A stretch of DNA of 64,000 nt from Sanderia malayensis (Eukaryota > Cnidaria > Scyphozoa > Semaeostomeae > Pelagiidae), in contig RQOL01000828.1 of the NCBI GenBank assembly GCA_013076295.1, positions 868,001-932,000 on the forward strand. The letters run 5' to 3'. Shown in pieces: positions 1-12,300 of the stretch (the stretch's first letter is position 1; every line of letters begins with the position of its first letter). Under the pieces are notes generated by a model that was given only the letters and a program-made list of their open reading frames with translations, did not search any database and had not been told where the DNA came from. The translations under genes were made by a program, and so were the position numbers.

Positions 1-1933
1 AAAAGGTTTGCCACCCTATGTCTCAAAAGGAAACAAATTATGGATTCGATTTTACTCATCCAGCCATCCGGCAACGACAAAATCGGGTTTTGTAGCCACT
101 TATACATCAGGAAAGGTGCAAGGTAAGGACACATTTTTTGCACGTATTCACATTGGGTAGATATTTTTGATGTAATTGCTACATTTTATGAATTAACCTA
201 GGAGGCAAGTAATTTGGTTTAGCAAGTTAGATAAAGCTGCAATAAATTAATGAATAACTAGTGTCGTCTTATCATGCAAGACATCTTTATCTTGTTGGAC
301 TTTGAAAGTGAAGATGCTTTGAAAGTGAAAGCTAAAAATGAAAGTTTACATATCGTTTTCATCGTAGGTGATATTAGTCAAATGGAAGAAGCACCAAAAA
401 AGGGAAAAGATAACACCCAGAAGCAATCTAAAGAGAAAGCAAACACAAGAGGTTGGCATAAAAATTTTACTTTGCTCAACTTTTTGCTTGCAAGAATTAA
501 ATTTTTGCACCAAAGTATACAACAATGTTTCTTTATCACACTTTTGTGTAATTACCCAACTGAGCTTCATGGAATCATAAATTATAACCCCTTGCCTTTC
601 TTATGATTCCAGTTTTCCTTTCAACTTAATTACTTCGCTTCCTTCATTGCACTTTTACTTGCTTGCCAATAAGTTAGACAAATACCTTACATATATATAA
701 ATAAAATGAAATTGTAAATGTGTTCTTAATCTTTGGCATAGCTTTAAAATTTTGACATAATTCATACACTACCAGTAACGAAGCATGATGCTTGTTAATA
801 TGGCTTTGTTTTATAGATCAAATTCCTCATAACCCAACATCATACAATCCTGGTGTGACATTTATCAAGTCATCCGAAATAACTAATGGCAGTGAGTTTG
901 CTTAATTTCATGGCTTGATCTTTCTAACCCACGGACTAAATAATATTCAACTTTGTGTTGAAAGTATTGGGCAAAATTCAGCTCATTAATTTAAATCATT
1001 GAGCTAAATTGAGCTCTTGAAAGAATCCGCCATGTCATCATCATTGGTAACATAAAAACCATTTTCTAATTATGCCTGTTTGTCAACACAAAGGAATATT
1101 TTATCTTTATTAAAGTGCTTACATTTGTATTAAAACAAAATATTTATTAATTAATTGTTTTTTTTCAGTAAACAAAGATCTAGATTTAGCAGGTAAATTC
1201 AACTACAAAGGAATGTTTATTATACATCTTCATGATTTTTACGATACGATACACTTTGCATTCTTTATACAATGCGATCTAAACACCGAATCCTATTTCC
1301 AGCATCGCCCAATTCACTGAGATTTTCAAAGAAGATGCACATACCTGTAACTGGTAAGACTTTATAGGTTTCGACGATCAAGAGTTGTTACATATTTTTG
1401 CAATGCTCGTATTGAATGTATTCCATATTTTGTGATATTCTCTGCCTTGTTTCACAGATGATGGTCCTCTGTGGATTCCCGAGCCAGGTAAAAATGACTT
1501 TTCTTAACTTGATCAACTTAATCCAGACAGTTAATACTGCAATCTCATAATGTCAAAAACGAGCAGATTACATTATTGTAGCCAAATTGTTATTCCAACA
1601 AAAGATTTATTTTCCCTCGTTTCAATTATTTGAAGAATAGTTTTTCTGTTAGCTGACCAGGGAGAAAATTTTATGGTAGCTCCTCGCGTTGAAATGGGAA
1701 GAATGCCTAAAAAGGTTTCGTCTCAACTGAATCAGAAAAGTACTAAATCAGAAGTGAAGAGTCGGCCATTTGCCTTGAAAGAACAGCAAAAAATGTACGA
1801 CCAAATTGCAACCAAGTTCCAGCCTGTGAAGTCAGCTAAAAGTATTAAGAAAACCTTCATAGCAAAGCCAGAAAATAAAAAAACATGCGAAGGCAAAGAA
1901 AAAGCAAAAGGGAAAGTCACGGATTCAGCATAA
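1..1933 (+). CDS. CUB-domain secreted protein, 3' part, with lysine-rich tail (5' truncated)
   Basis: Exons read at 1-122, 817-891, 1169-1192, 1303-1353, 1458-1487 and 1653-1933, all joined in phase 1 with GT-AG borders. The first exon reads as the C-terminal half of a CUB domain, with the typical late strands (GNKLWIRFYSS, then GFVATYTSG). CUB domains are extracellular protein- or carbohydrate-binding modules. Then come four tiny exons coding a low-complexity Pro/Ser/Asn linker, and a final exon with a Lys/Ser-rich basic tail of about 80 residues ending at the stop at 1931-1933. No membrane segment is visible. The 5' end and signal peptide lie outside the window. Because every intron is phase 1, the exon ending at 1487 could equally splice to the WAP exons downstream, so 1653-1933 may be an alternative last exon. 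The CUB call is from pattern and is fairly secure; the product name is not. Confidence 0.7.
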
Positions 1934-2318
1934 CCTCGATGGAAAATTAGGTAGTTCTTTAAGTTTATCACTAACACTAGTTTATCACTAATTCACAACA
2001 GTGATGTAAGGTAAGTGATGAGTTCTTTCAACTAGATATTAAGCAAAGACCATGAATATCAAGCAAATATTCTTGAACTGTGTATAGTTACCAGATGATA
2101 TGCTGAAAAACAAGCATCTCGCTATATTAATTAACTGTTTTTACTTTTATGAACAGGAAAATAGATAAATTCTGAGCTTAAATTCAGCATAAGCATAATT
2201 AGCAGTCGTATCTGTGTTATTTTTAGTGTTAAAATATTATGTTATTATTGGCACAGCATAACAGATACAGGGTCAGCAAACAGGCACATGATGAATGTAT
2301 TATTTTTGAACATTGCAG

Positions 2319-2966
2319 GTGAATGCCCGAAATCAAGTACATTGACGTGCATCAAACTTTTGCTCTCATACCCCTGTGAAAATGAGGATCAGTGCAACAA
2401 GGGACTTGCCTGTTGCGAAACAAATTGCGAATATGGTCGTAAAATGTGTGTCCAGAAAGGTAAGCTACCACTTTAAAGCTGCAATATATCAAATGCCGAG
2501 GAAGACACGCATGAGTCGTGCCTTTAATATTTTACTTTATAGTTATGCAACCTAATAAGATTCTGTGACATTTACACAGTTATTAATTCTTTTATAATTA
2601 AGATATAGTTATTATATCTTCGATGAGAAATTCTCTTAATCTAGGTGATAAACCAACTTTTTCAGTATCATTTGTATCTGGATGAGTTGATAATGCGTGC
2701 ACTTTAAATTTGCATGAGATTTAATAAAGAAATACAATCGATATGCAAGCTATGATATAATATGTGTTCAGTGAACGTAATGGGAATAATCTTTTCTTCC
2801 AGTCACGAAACATTGTCCGCTGAGAGATCCATACTACTTTCCAAGAATGCAATGTCAAGATGAGAATGACTGTCCTGGCAAGGCCCCATGCTGTAGGGAT
2901 ATGGCTGGTGCAAGATACTGCAGGCCACCTCGAATTAAGATATTAAATCGATTACACGATGATTAA
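2319..2966 (+). CDS. Two WAP (four-disulfide core) domain exons, probable 3' end of the CUB gene
   Basis: Exons 2319-2459 and 2803-2966, both entered in phase 1, with stop TAA at 2964-2966. The first encodes about 47 residues with eight cysteines in the WAP order, including the diagnostic adjacent pair (LACCETNC). The second encodes a WAP-like module with only six cysteines (pair at APCCRD), so one disulfide of the usual four is probably missing. WAP domains are small secreted modules, often protease inhibitors or antimicrobial; no inhibitory specificity can be assigned here. No separate signal-peptide exon was found between 1933 and 2319, and the phase matches the CUB exons, so I favour one CUB-WAP-WAP gene with two alternative ends. 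A separate short gene starting at the ATG near 2288 is possible, but that reading runs through a good splice acceptor. Confidence 0.65.
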
Positions 2967-5900
2967 ACTTCATAGCTCTCAATATAACACAGCCATTGCT
3001 CATGAAATACTCATTGTTAAAATTGCAAAGTAAGTTGCAGATCATTGGGCTAATTACTGGATATTGCAATTTGCATTTATTGCAGATTTCAAGGTAATCA
3101 TTTTGGCATAAGATGCATGTCTGTCTGTTGCAGAGTTGTTTTTGCTCTTAAGCATTAGCAATGTTTAAAATACTGTCACAGTGGTTTCATATGTGCAAAT
3201 TTACTAAATGTAGTGATATAAAAACAATGTTCTACATAAGTCGACAAAATACGTGAGACTAATTGAATCCAAACTTAAGACGTGCGAAATTCGAATTAGA
3301 ACTTATGCTCTTGCAATTACATTTTAGCTGATTATAACAAGTTTATGTAATCTATTCTAAATAATTGTATAAATCCCACAGCAAAGATAAACAGAAACTT
3401 AAAACTGCTCATTCATGGAATTATAAATTATCGATAACAAGACCAGGTAAATATTTAAAGAAATTATGCATGTGAGACTTGTCTCACAACCTTGGTCACT
3501 CTTTAAAAAATTCAATATCAATAACGCCATATTTAGGTGCAAGTTTATCTGGAATACGAAAAGGGAAGATTTGGTATTTCCCCATTTGGTATGTTCTTAT
3601 TTAAATCTTTTATAGGAGAACTCTCACGTTTTCTTTATATGAAACTTGTGGCATGTTTTCTTTGCTTAAATAGGTTCCATGAAAATAAATTTTACACATT
3701 TTGTTATTAACATCTTTTTACGCTTCTAAAACTGAGAATTTCAGATTCCTTAACTTACATTAAATAGAAACAACAACGAGAATATAAACTAAAATTTTGC
3801 GGCAGTACCAATACTATATAATAATAGCATTAACTGGCATAACCTTTTGAGTGTTCTTGCAACTGTTTTAGAGAAATATATTTCAAATAAGCTTATTTAT
3901 TTCTTGTGTTATTCTTGAAAATAAAATTTCAACAATTTTTATTTCATAGAAAGTCAGTGCTTCCAAAAGAATGATACTTTTATAACGCTGTTGCAAGTAA
4001 ACCAAGAAACAGAAGACAAAGGGCAATAATTGCAATTCGTAAAGTAAGTAAAGTTAAGAATACTGTGCCAAAGCGAGTTCATTGAATTGGCTTTGTTGGG
4101 GGGGGGGGGTAAATCTCGGCTTAGAAAGATAAGTTAGTTACGACAGTTCAACATTAAGCATAACATAATACCAGAACAAAGCATACCGTATTATTTGGCC
4201 AATTAAATTTTAAGGGATAACGATAATCCTAAGCGGGATTGTCTCTCTTTCAAAGTGAACCGAAAAAAATTGAAACTTAGAAGCCTTCAGTTTTGAGACA
4301 AGTTCATCAGACAAGCGTATTCTGAAACGCATGCGCATATAATGTCAACCCCACATCTAAATTACAACAGAATGTCCAGAAAAGCTAACTTTTGATGATT
4401 TGCCTTTGGTGACCATTGCCTGTGCTAAATGCCACTGGGAATTTCTTCACTTTTGGTCCTAGGCTACTGATAGCGATCAGTGATTCTGTTAGGCAAAACG
4501 AGGAAAGAGGGTGAGCTTTAGTGGCTGCTCGGCACATGGCATAGGTTCCCCCGGGGAAGATAGGGTTTCGCCGTTTTCTTGGCGAAATTTTATTGGAACC
4601 GGGTTTTTTCCTAAAACATGCATATTAATTTTCAGATCATATCTAAATATTCTTCCATAATCTAAATATTTTTATTTATTTAACAACTAAATATTAAAGG
4701 CAATCGAACAACATATCGATCACAGACCGCCTGTTGAAGGCCATTTAAGCTTCAACAGGGCATAGGTGCTTGATTCAAATCTTCAACAGAAGATTTGGTG
4801 CCTTTGATATAAGCGAAACTTTTTTTCGCGTTCTGTGCCTGCACTAACGGAGTTCAAACTAAAAGTATCCAAATGGATCACATGCGGGAAATTTGTGTAC
4901 GCATGCGCTGACGTTCACAAACTATAATGGTACCCATGCTCGGAATTTTATAAAGTATTGTTCTCCTTTGTCTAAGCACATCGAGTTGGCATTTCCTGTT
5001 TCGTTGAATGTTACCTAATATGGTCTTAGAATGACTCATTGACAAGCTACTCGCGCATATAGCCAAGAATAATTACCCTTGCGCGCGGGGTTTTATTTCT
5101 TTTTGTTTGCTGTCGTTGAGAGGAGAACATGGAAGGAGAGCAAGAACATCATGGGCAGCCCAAGTGTGAACAAGCAAGACGACGAAAATGAAGTTGCTAC
5201 TCTCAAATGAAGATGGGGAGCGAAGAAAGACAAATAGAACCTGCCTGTCGACTGTAGTCTCTATTTCTGAGGAAAAGAGCAACAAAATAAAGAGATAAGA
5301 TGCCAATTCTGCGAAGGGCTGGAGAAAACCAAAGCTTCCCATCAGGTAAGCTTCGATTAGGCCTGATGGCTGCAAGCGCTTTTTACTATTTATCTCCTAG
5401 TTTAGGCACGCTTTATTTTTGTTCTATTATTAGCCTACACAGAGGAGGAGTACCAAGCAGAACTTAAAGACTGCAAATAGGTGCCAGAAAGCAAATATTG
5501 CAAAAGGAAACTGGATGAAAACATCGTGAAAGTTTTTTCTGCAGTTATAATCGACTACTTTACTTCAATAGTGAAGACCGACAAAGTTTGTGAAGATAGC
5601 TCAACAAGGCCCATGGCTGAAGAATCAACATGGCGCAGTCCCACATCGGGTCTTCAATGCTGATAGCCGTTTTAATTTATTAATGCTGGAAGTCTTGATT
5701 TTAGGGTTTTATTTTTGAAATGCATTTGTAGGAATTACATTAATTTATAGAAAAGACTCAGTAGAAGTAACCAGAAATATTCTATCCATTTGCAAGAAAG
5801 CTGTGCCACAAAATTTAGGCTGTATTTTAAATTCAGAATGACTATGGCAATGGTAATAAACATATGACTTATTCCTTTAGTTGAATTGTGGTCCTGAATA

Positions 5901-6354
5901 TCATGAGCCAAATGCTTTTAGACACTGCTATTTTCTTTTTATGTACATTTTGCCATCGTTTCTCTTGTTTCTTTCGTTTCCATTCAGTATAATAGTCATC
6001 ATAAACTAAGCTGCATTATTCAAAGCGCGTTTAGAGTTTATTAAAGCAAAAGACTTGCAATAAATTAGAAACATTAGAGCCAAGCCTAGACAAGTAAAAA
6101 ATAAAAGCTGGATTTTAACTGCTACAAAAATGCTAAAATTACATCCTGTACGGGCTATATTTTTCGAAAAATTGTCATAATATGAGCGAATATAATCGTT
6201 GCTGTCTTCCTCCCACCTTAGTAAACTTATATATTTCCAAACATATTTATTCAAAGAAAGCAACCAACGAAAATACAACTGCGTTTAACTAAAGAATTCT
6301 AACATTCCAAACAGTAACAAATACATTCACACTAACATACAGTATACAAGATAG
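2967..6354. other. Intergenic region between CUB/WAP gene and RNF213 3' end
   Basis: No convincing coding exon was found. It holds a G-run near 4097, an inverted repeat at about 4731-4759 (CCTGTTGAAG against CTTCAACAGG) and a small perfect hairpin near 4777-4798 (stem CAAATCTTC, loop AACA). Short open frames at 4878-5375 and 5481-5663 have no recognisable domain. A possible tiny spliced frame starts at the ATG near 5301 and is too short to support. Confidence 0.5.
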
Positions 6355-9300
6355 TCATCGAACTTTATGCTTGCAGTATACTTCTGCAACTAGCAGCCAC
6401 AGTCTATATATGTGCTTCAAACAAACAGAATCATCCATTTCTGCAAGTCCCTTCACGTCGCCTGACGATTTTCTATCCGCATAATCTTCCAAACATTCTC
6501 GGAGTCTAAAATAAAAAACCTTCATTTAACTTTGGAGGGTATAATTGATTGGATAACTAAATCAATGTTACACGTACAGCAAAACTTTACTGCGACCCCG
6601 TCTCAAAAATTTATAGTGCTAACATGATCACATGACCTACTAGAGGCCACCAAACTTACGGATAATCCAAAGCATTGTCTTCTCTTTCAGGCAGTTCCAG
6701 AATGATGTATTCTGTCAACTCGTGTATTAAGTGAACCACGTCGGTATTTCTCAACATTTTCATTTCGCGTGATTCATCCACCAATTCTTCTCGAAACTTC
6801 TCTTCCAAATTAAAAGGGTCCTGCATATTGAAATAAAGCATACCATTTATTTTGATCTGTACGGGAAAAACATATTTCTCCTCATTCTATTCACACATTA
6901 CTGCGTGATGCCAAATAACATACCTCTTTATTTTGATAAAGCCTGAAAGCTCGTTCAACATTGAGCATCAACCAGATTGAGCGAATATGTGCCAATCTGC
7001 AAGCACTCTGCATCTATAGCACAAAAACATATATCCATTGTCAACAGCCATTTCTACCCAGTAAAATGCCGAGAGGGTATTTGTGCACAGTGTGTGAACA
7101 AGAAAAAGCTAGATTTCTAACCCACCTCAGAGAAAATTCATATATAAATCATTACAGGGAATACGTCAGTAGTCACTTTGTAATGCATGTCAAAATTTAC
7201 AAGAAAAGTCATTGTGATAAGATGAAATATCAAAGTATAATACCTTTCCACTGACAAGAAACTGGCTAAGTGGCATGCGTAGGATATCTTCCAAATACTT
7301 CTTGTACAGTACGTCAGGTTTGGCTCCAGTGGCAGCCAATAAGCCAACAGCTATCTGAGCAGCACGTAAGGCATCGCACACTTCAGACAAAGTTGAAAAT
7401 TCAGCTGCCATCTTTAATTCTTCATCAAACGTATCGGGGTCTGAAATACAGTGAACGACGATACATTACGATAATCAAATCTTGCCAGCAGAAAACGTTC
7501 ACTAAAATATTGAAAAATTCAGCCTAACCTGCGTAATTTTCGTTTCAAGTTCTTTCAGCAAACTTAAGTTATTGACTTCGTCAATATACCGAATTCTTTG
7601 CAGCTTAAATGAAATCAATTATCAACTGTTAAAACGATTTTCCAGGAAAATAGCATTTTAAGATTAAATTTCAAAGACAGCTTGTGCACTAAAATCCGAC
7701 TGAGAAAACTTCAATAACCGGATTATTAGGTTATTTTATATCAATTATTGCTCCATGCTGTCATTCAGAACTGAACGAAAATATACGTTTTTGCAAAATA
7801 TTCTCCATTTCAATAAGAGGTTTATTATTATTACCTCAATATCAATAAGAGGTTTTCCTCGTATGAAGGTGTCTACCAGCTGTCGCTCAAGAGCGGGAAA
7901 ATTGTAATCAACGATAGTTCCTTTGCCGAGTTCCAAAGAATAATCACAATGTGCATATAACATTGGAGTAAGATCTCTGTCATGGTCATAGGCTATCAGA
8001 TGCGCCATTGTTACATCCTGTAAAAATACCCTTTTCATCCTGAAATAAAAGTCCGTAGTCATTTTAAAGCACTGACCTGACTTGAATGTGTTCAAATTTC
8101 GAATACTTTGTAACTAATGCTTGCTATTGCAGATATATAAAGTTTTTTATTGCTTACAAAGGATATACGTCACCCGAGTGCCTCAGTAGAAGTGTCCATA
8201 CTAAATTAAAATCACAAATTACGATGTTACTTTGCTCATTAGATAAAGATACCTACTCAGTTTGAACTCCTTGTATTCTTCGGGACGTTTCAATCATATC
8301 ATTATGAGAGCGAGCAAGAAATCCGACAGCCGTAAGAGCAGTCATGCCAGGCCCAGTTGTTGAAGGCAGAAGGTAGCTTATCGGTGACATCATTGTCAGC
8401 TTGTGATTGAAGTATTCCGAGTTGGAATATTTCCCTAAAACCAAATTTTTTGTTATAATTGTAAATTTGAATTTACTTCTGCCGAAAATATACGCCATAG
8501 AATCCTCCTTTTGCACACAAAAATCCTTTCACGAAGTTTACTGTTTAGGCCATGGAAAACTGGTAGGCACAATAATTAGGGGATGTCAGTAATATTTCGT
8601 ACTGTTTGAAACTGCTGTTCTCACACAGTAGCTAAAGACGAAAGTATGGGTGATAGCTTTAGATGAGTCTATTGCACAGAGACAGATAATTATTACCATT
8701 TGAAAGAAGCATGGGCTGTAACGCTTTCCATAAAGACAGATAGGCCTTGGCAAGTCCATTCATTTCCTCTGCTTTTCTCGCATCTAAAAACATATCTTAC
8801 AACAATAAAAGTATTCATAAACATAATTTAATGGGACAGTTCAAAAGATACCCGCATTTAAACTTTCTTTAAAACTTTGCATGAATCATGTGCAGGCAAA
8901 CAAAAATTATCTACTTTATGTAGCATCTGATAGAATTTGTCAGTCGAAATTTATGCTTTTTGATCACGTAGCAGCTAGTAGAGACGCGATCTTGCAATTT
9001 ATATCAAAATAGGTAACTACTAGTATTGAAATTGAAATTTATACCTTTGAAGAGTTCTGCGAAAAGTTTCTTAATTGGTCGTTTGTCGTCACTGTTAATC
9101 TTATGATGAAGATGTTGTGACAAGATGTTCTGCAGCTTCAATGTATCCGGTAACCTATTTACCAACCGCAATACATGCTCCTAAAATTAGTAAGCACAAA
9201 TTCTATTATTAACTAGAAAGCTCGAGAATCTGAGTTGGGTACAAAAGTTAATAGCATACATAGTACAATAGCATCACCTTTTATCCAATAACGAGAAAAT

Positions 9301-12300
9301 GATGAAAACAAACCTGTGCAAGAAATTCCTGAAGCATTTGGCACATAGCTTTACCCTTCTTTGCAACAAATTCTCTCAAGGAAACATTCAAACGGTGGAC
9401 AGATACAGGAGTTCTGTAGCGCCAGAAAAGGTCGTATTCGTGTACGGGCAAATCAAGACTATCAACCTGCCTAGTGCTGCCTTCAATTTCATAAAGATGT
9501 CTCATTATCGGATTTGCACCTGAAAAAGATCACTTCTAATAAGTTACTGAGTCTTAGAAAACCACGAAGAAGGCTGCTGGCAGCAATAGTAAATGCCAAG
9601 CATACAGCCAAAATTTAGGATTTTTTCTGTTGCATAATTAACTAGCGAGGGGGAGATACTTAGTTCAGATATAGGATAAACATTCTCTGAACACCGAGTG
9701 ATAACAATTACAAGAACCAATTGCTTGATAATATTAAAATGATACTGGCAATAAGTAAAATAACTAAATATGCACCTTACTAACTATAACATGCATCTTA
9801 CTTACCAAGCCTCTTGTCATTCAAAATAGCTTCTCGAACTTTGCCAATCTTCACTGTGAAACTCTATGAGCAAATAAACAAGCGATTAGTGAAGATGTGT
9901 CGAGATTGAGCTACTGGATATAAATTCAAACTAGATAAAAATACATCACCCGATGAGATCGTACTTTCTACAAAGAATAAGCCTAATTACTTACTGAAAG
10001 ACTAGGTTTTATAAATTCATTATCAAACTTCTCTTCCCATTCTTGACGACACTCTTTACTACTCAGCGTGCCAAAGTCGTGATCTTTCGAATAAAGAAAT
10101 AATAAGGCAATAAATAAATACCAAGAAACTAAATACAAAGGGAAATTAGTTCACTGAAAGGTAAACCAATATTTATGCCATATCAAGTAATATGCAAATA
10201 TAGGTACCATTAATTGAAATGATAATCATCAGAAATGGATAAATGAATCAACTACTGACCATTTGTTCTGATATTTTGATTGTGGAGCATTTCAGCAAGA
10301 ATCATGTGTATGAGAATGCAAGCATCGTCTGTGCTACTACCAATTGACTTTGCAAGGTTATTGATATCTCTAACAAGGTGGTTCCAGAAAAACTGTCGAA
10401 CCTCTTTTGGATTAACAGGTGGAGTAATTACATCAGACGTATCCTAAAAAGAAATAAAACATACTCCCAAGTCGTAAATCATGGCAAAGTAGACAATGAA
10501 ATCTTGGGTCTTTTTCTCTTAGATTCCAGGATTTTTAGCTGTTTCATCAAATGTTGAAACAGATTGCAAAACAGAAACCTGGTTCCTTGCAAAAGAATTT
10601 TCCATAAAAAAATACCAGAACGCGCAGCTTAAAATTTGAGACGGCAAAATGAGATGCTTTCTGATGTTGAGATAAATTGCACAATAAATTATCAGAAACA
10701 AAAAATGATACTTGCATCTTCATTTCTGCAACCAGCAATCAAAAGAGTTGAATGAAGCAATACGCGCATGGCTGATAATGATGCTCTTAAAAGTTTTCTT
10801 TCAGCAAAGGAATTATCTTCCCTCGGCATTGCTTCACCAAGTACATGGCCTTTCTCAGTAACATCGGCGGGCCTGAATAAATTTTATCTTCGTTACTTCG
10901 TTGGGCAAGATTACATTGATAAGTAGTACTATCGATGAGATTGCGAATTGCGAACAATTTTAACTACATGGCTATCTTGCCAAATAAAAAAATAAATTAC
11001 AACTAGATATAAGGGACTCGAGTTACATTAATTATTGTTCCTATTAGACAACATGAACCTTGTCGCATATATATCTATATAAGAAAAAATTCATTTTGGT
11101 TTCAGGACTTAATGAAATGAAAAAATCGTACCTTGTAGCGCGGATATTTCCTGTCACTGAAGCATGGTTCGTTCCTCCAATATCTACGCCACATTCACGA
11201 CACTTGGAAACTACAACAGGGTTTCCGCACTACAAAAAAACATATTGGTTAAAAAACATATATACAAAAGCATGCAGCACAACACACTGAAAAACTAAAA
11301 TGACCATCATAAGCGTAGTTAAGAGTGATCCTTTCACCAAAATAACATTGCTATGTTACCAAAGTTCATTGTTTTAGCCCTCACAGTTTGAACTATCATA
11401 TATGATAAACTATCAATTAATAGACGTTAAGGTAAGCTGTAAATTCATTCTAATATATCTGCTTGGCTCTTACATGCCTTGCATAGTACATACAAGGGGT
11501 GTAAGAGCCAAGCAGATATATCAGATGCAAATCTTTTTAATAACATACCTCGGTAATCACATACGCATGTCCATTTGGGCACTCTAAAATTTAAAACAAA
11601 TTCACGTTTAAAAATAAAAATGCAACTTGCTTCAATGTGTTTGCATGCAGGCATTAAATTATTAATTCAAAATGTCAGAGAACGAAACTGGGGCAAAGGT
11701 AAAATTGTCTTGGACATTTAAAAGATATTCAGCAATGATATTTATGAATCTTATTTAATGGTATACCGTAATGCTATATAAAAATCTACCAGCACCTTGG
11801 GCATTGATTAAGCTTTTTGACATTTAGGGAGGCTTCAATTCGATAGGAGCGTTTAATAAAGTCATTCTTCTGGTATATCATCATACCAAACTGGATACAT
11901 AAAAATTCGCCACACAAATTCTACATCATCAATGATAACAAGAACCGGTAAGGCGTCTGTTTCAAATAAACGCCTCTATAAGTAGGTTTCATTTGAAGTG
12001 CGTACTTATTGAACAAAATTGTAAAAGAGGCATTCATTAATTTATTTATTTGAAATATTATGGTAATGAGATGCAGGAAAAACTGGTTTCAAGAGATCAA
12101 ATAGTAATAGTGGCAAACCCAGAGGAAAGGGGGCTAATATCCCCCAATGGATCTTGTAAAAAATATTCCTCATTTGATACGATGAGGAATCAGAGTAGTG
12201 GATATTGTAGGAGAGCACACTTGTTTGTGCAACAAAAGGCGCGTAATTTATAAAATAAGCGCTTCTTACTCTAGAAAATGGGCGTGGAAAAATTCTTACA

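Noticed and set aside
1732..1977. Minus-strand frame across the CUB tail exon
   Set aside because: Antisense shadow of the lysine-rich exon; the hydrophobic look comes from reading Lys codons backwards.
2288..2318. MMNVLFLNIAG as a signal peptide for the WAP protein
   Set aside because: Very short and ends exactly at a good splice acceptor (TTGCAG); better explained as intron read-through, though not excluded.
5073..5375. 100-residue minus-strand open frame
   Set aside because: No domain, no splice-site support and odd composition; chance frame.
5301..5480. Possible tiny spliced ORF (MPILRRAGENQ..., about 30 residues)
   Set aside because: Splice sites are plausible, but the product is too short and has no recognisable feature.
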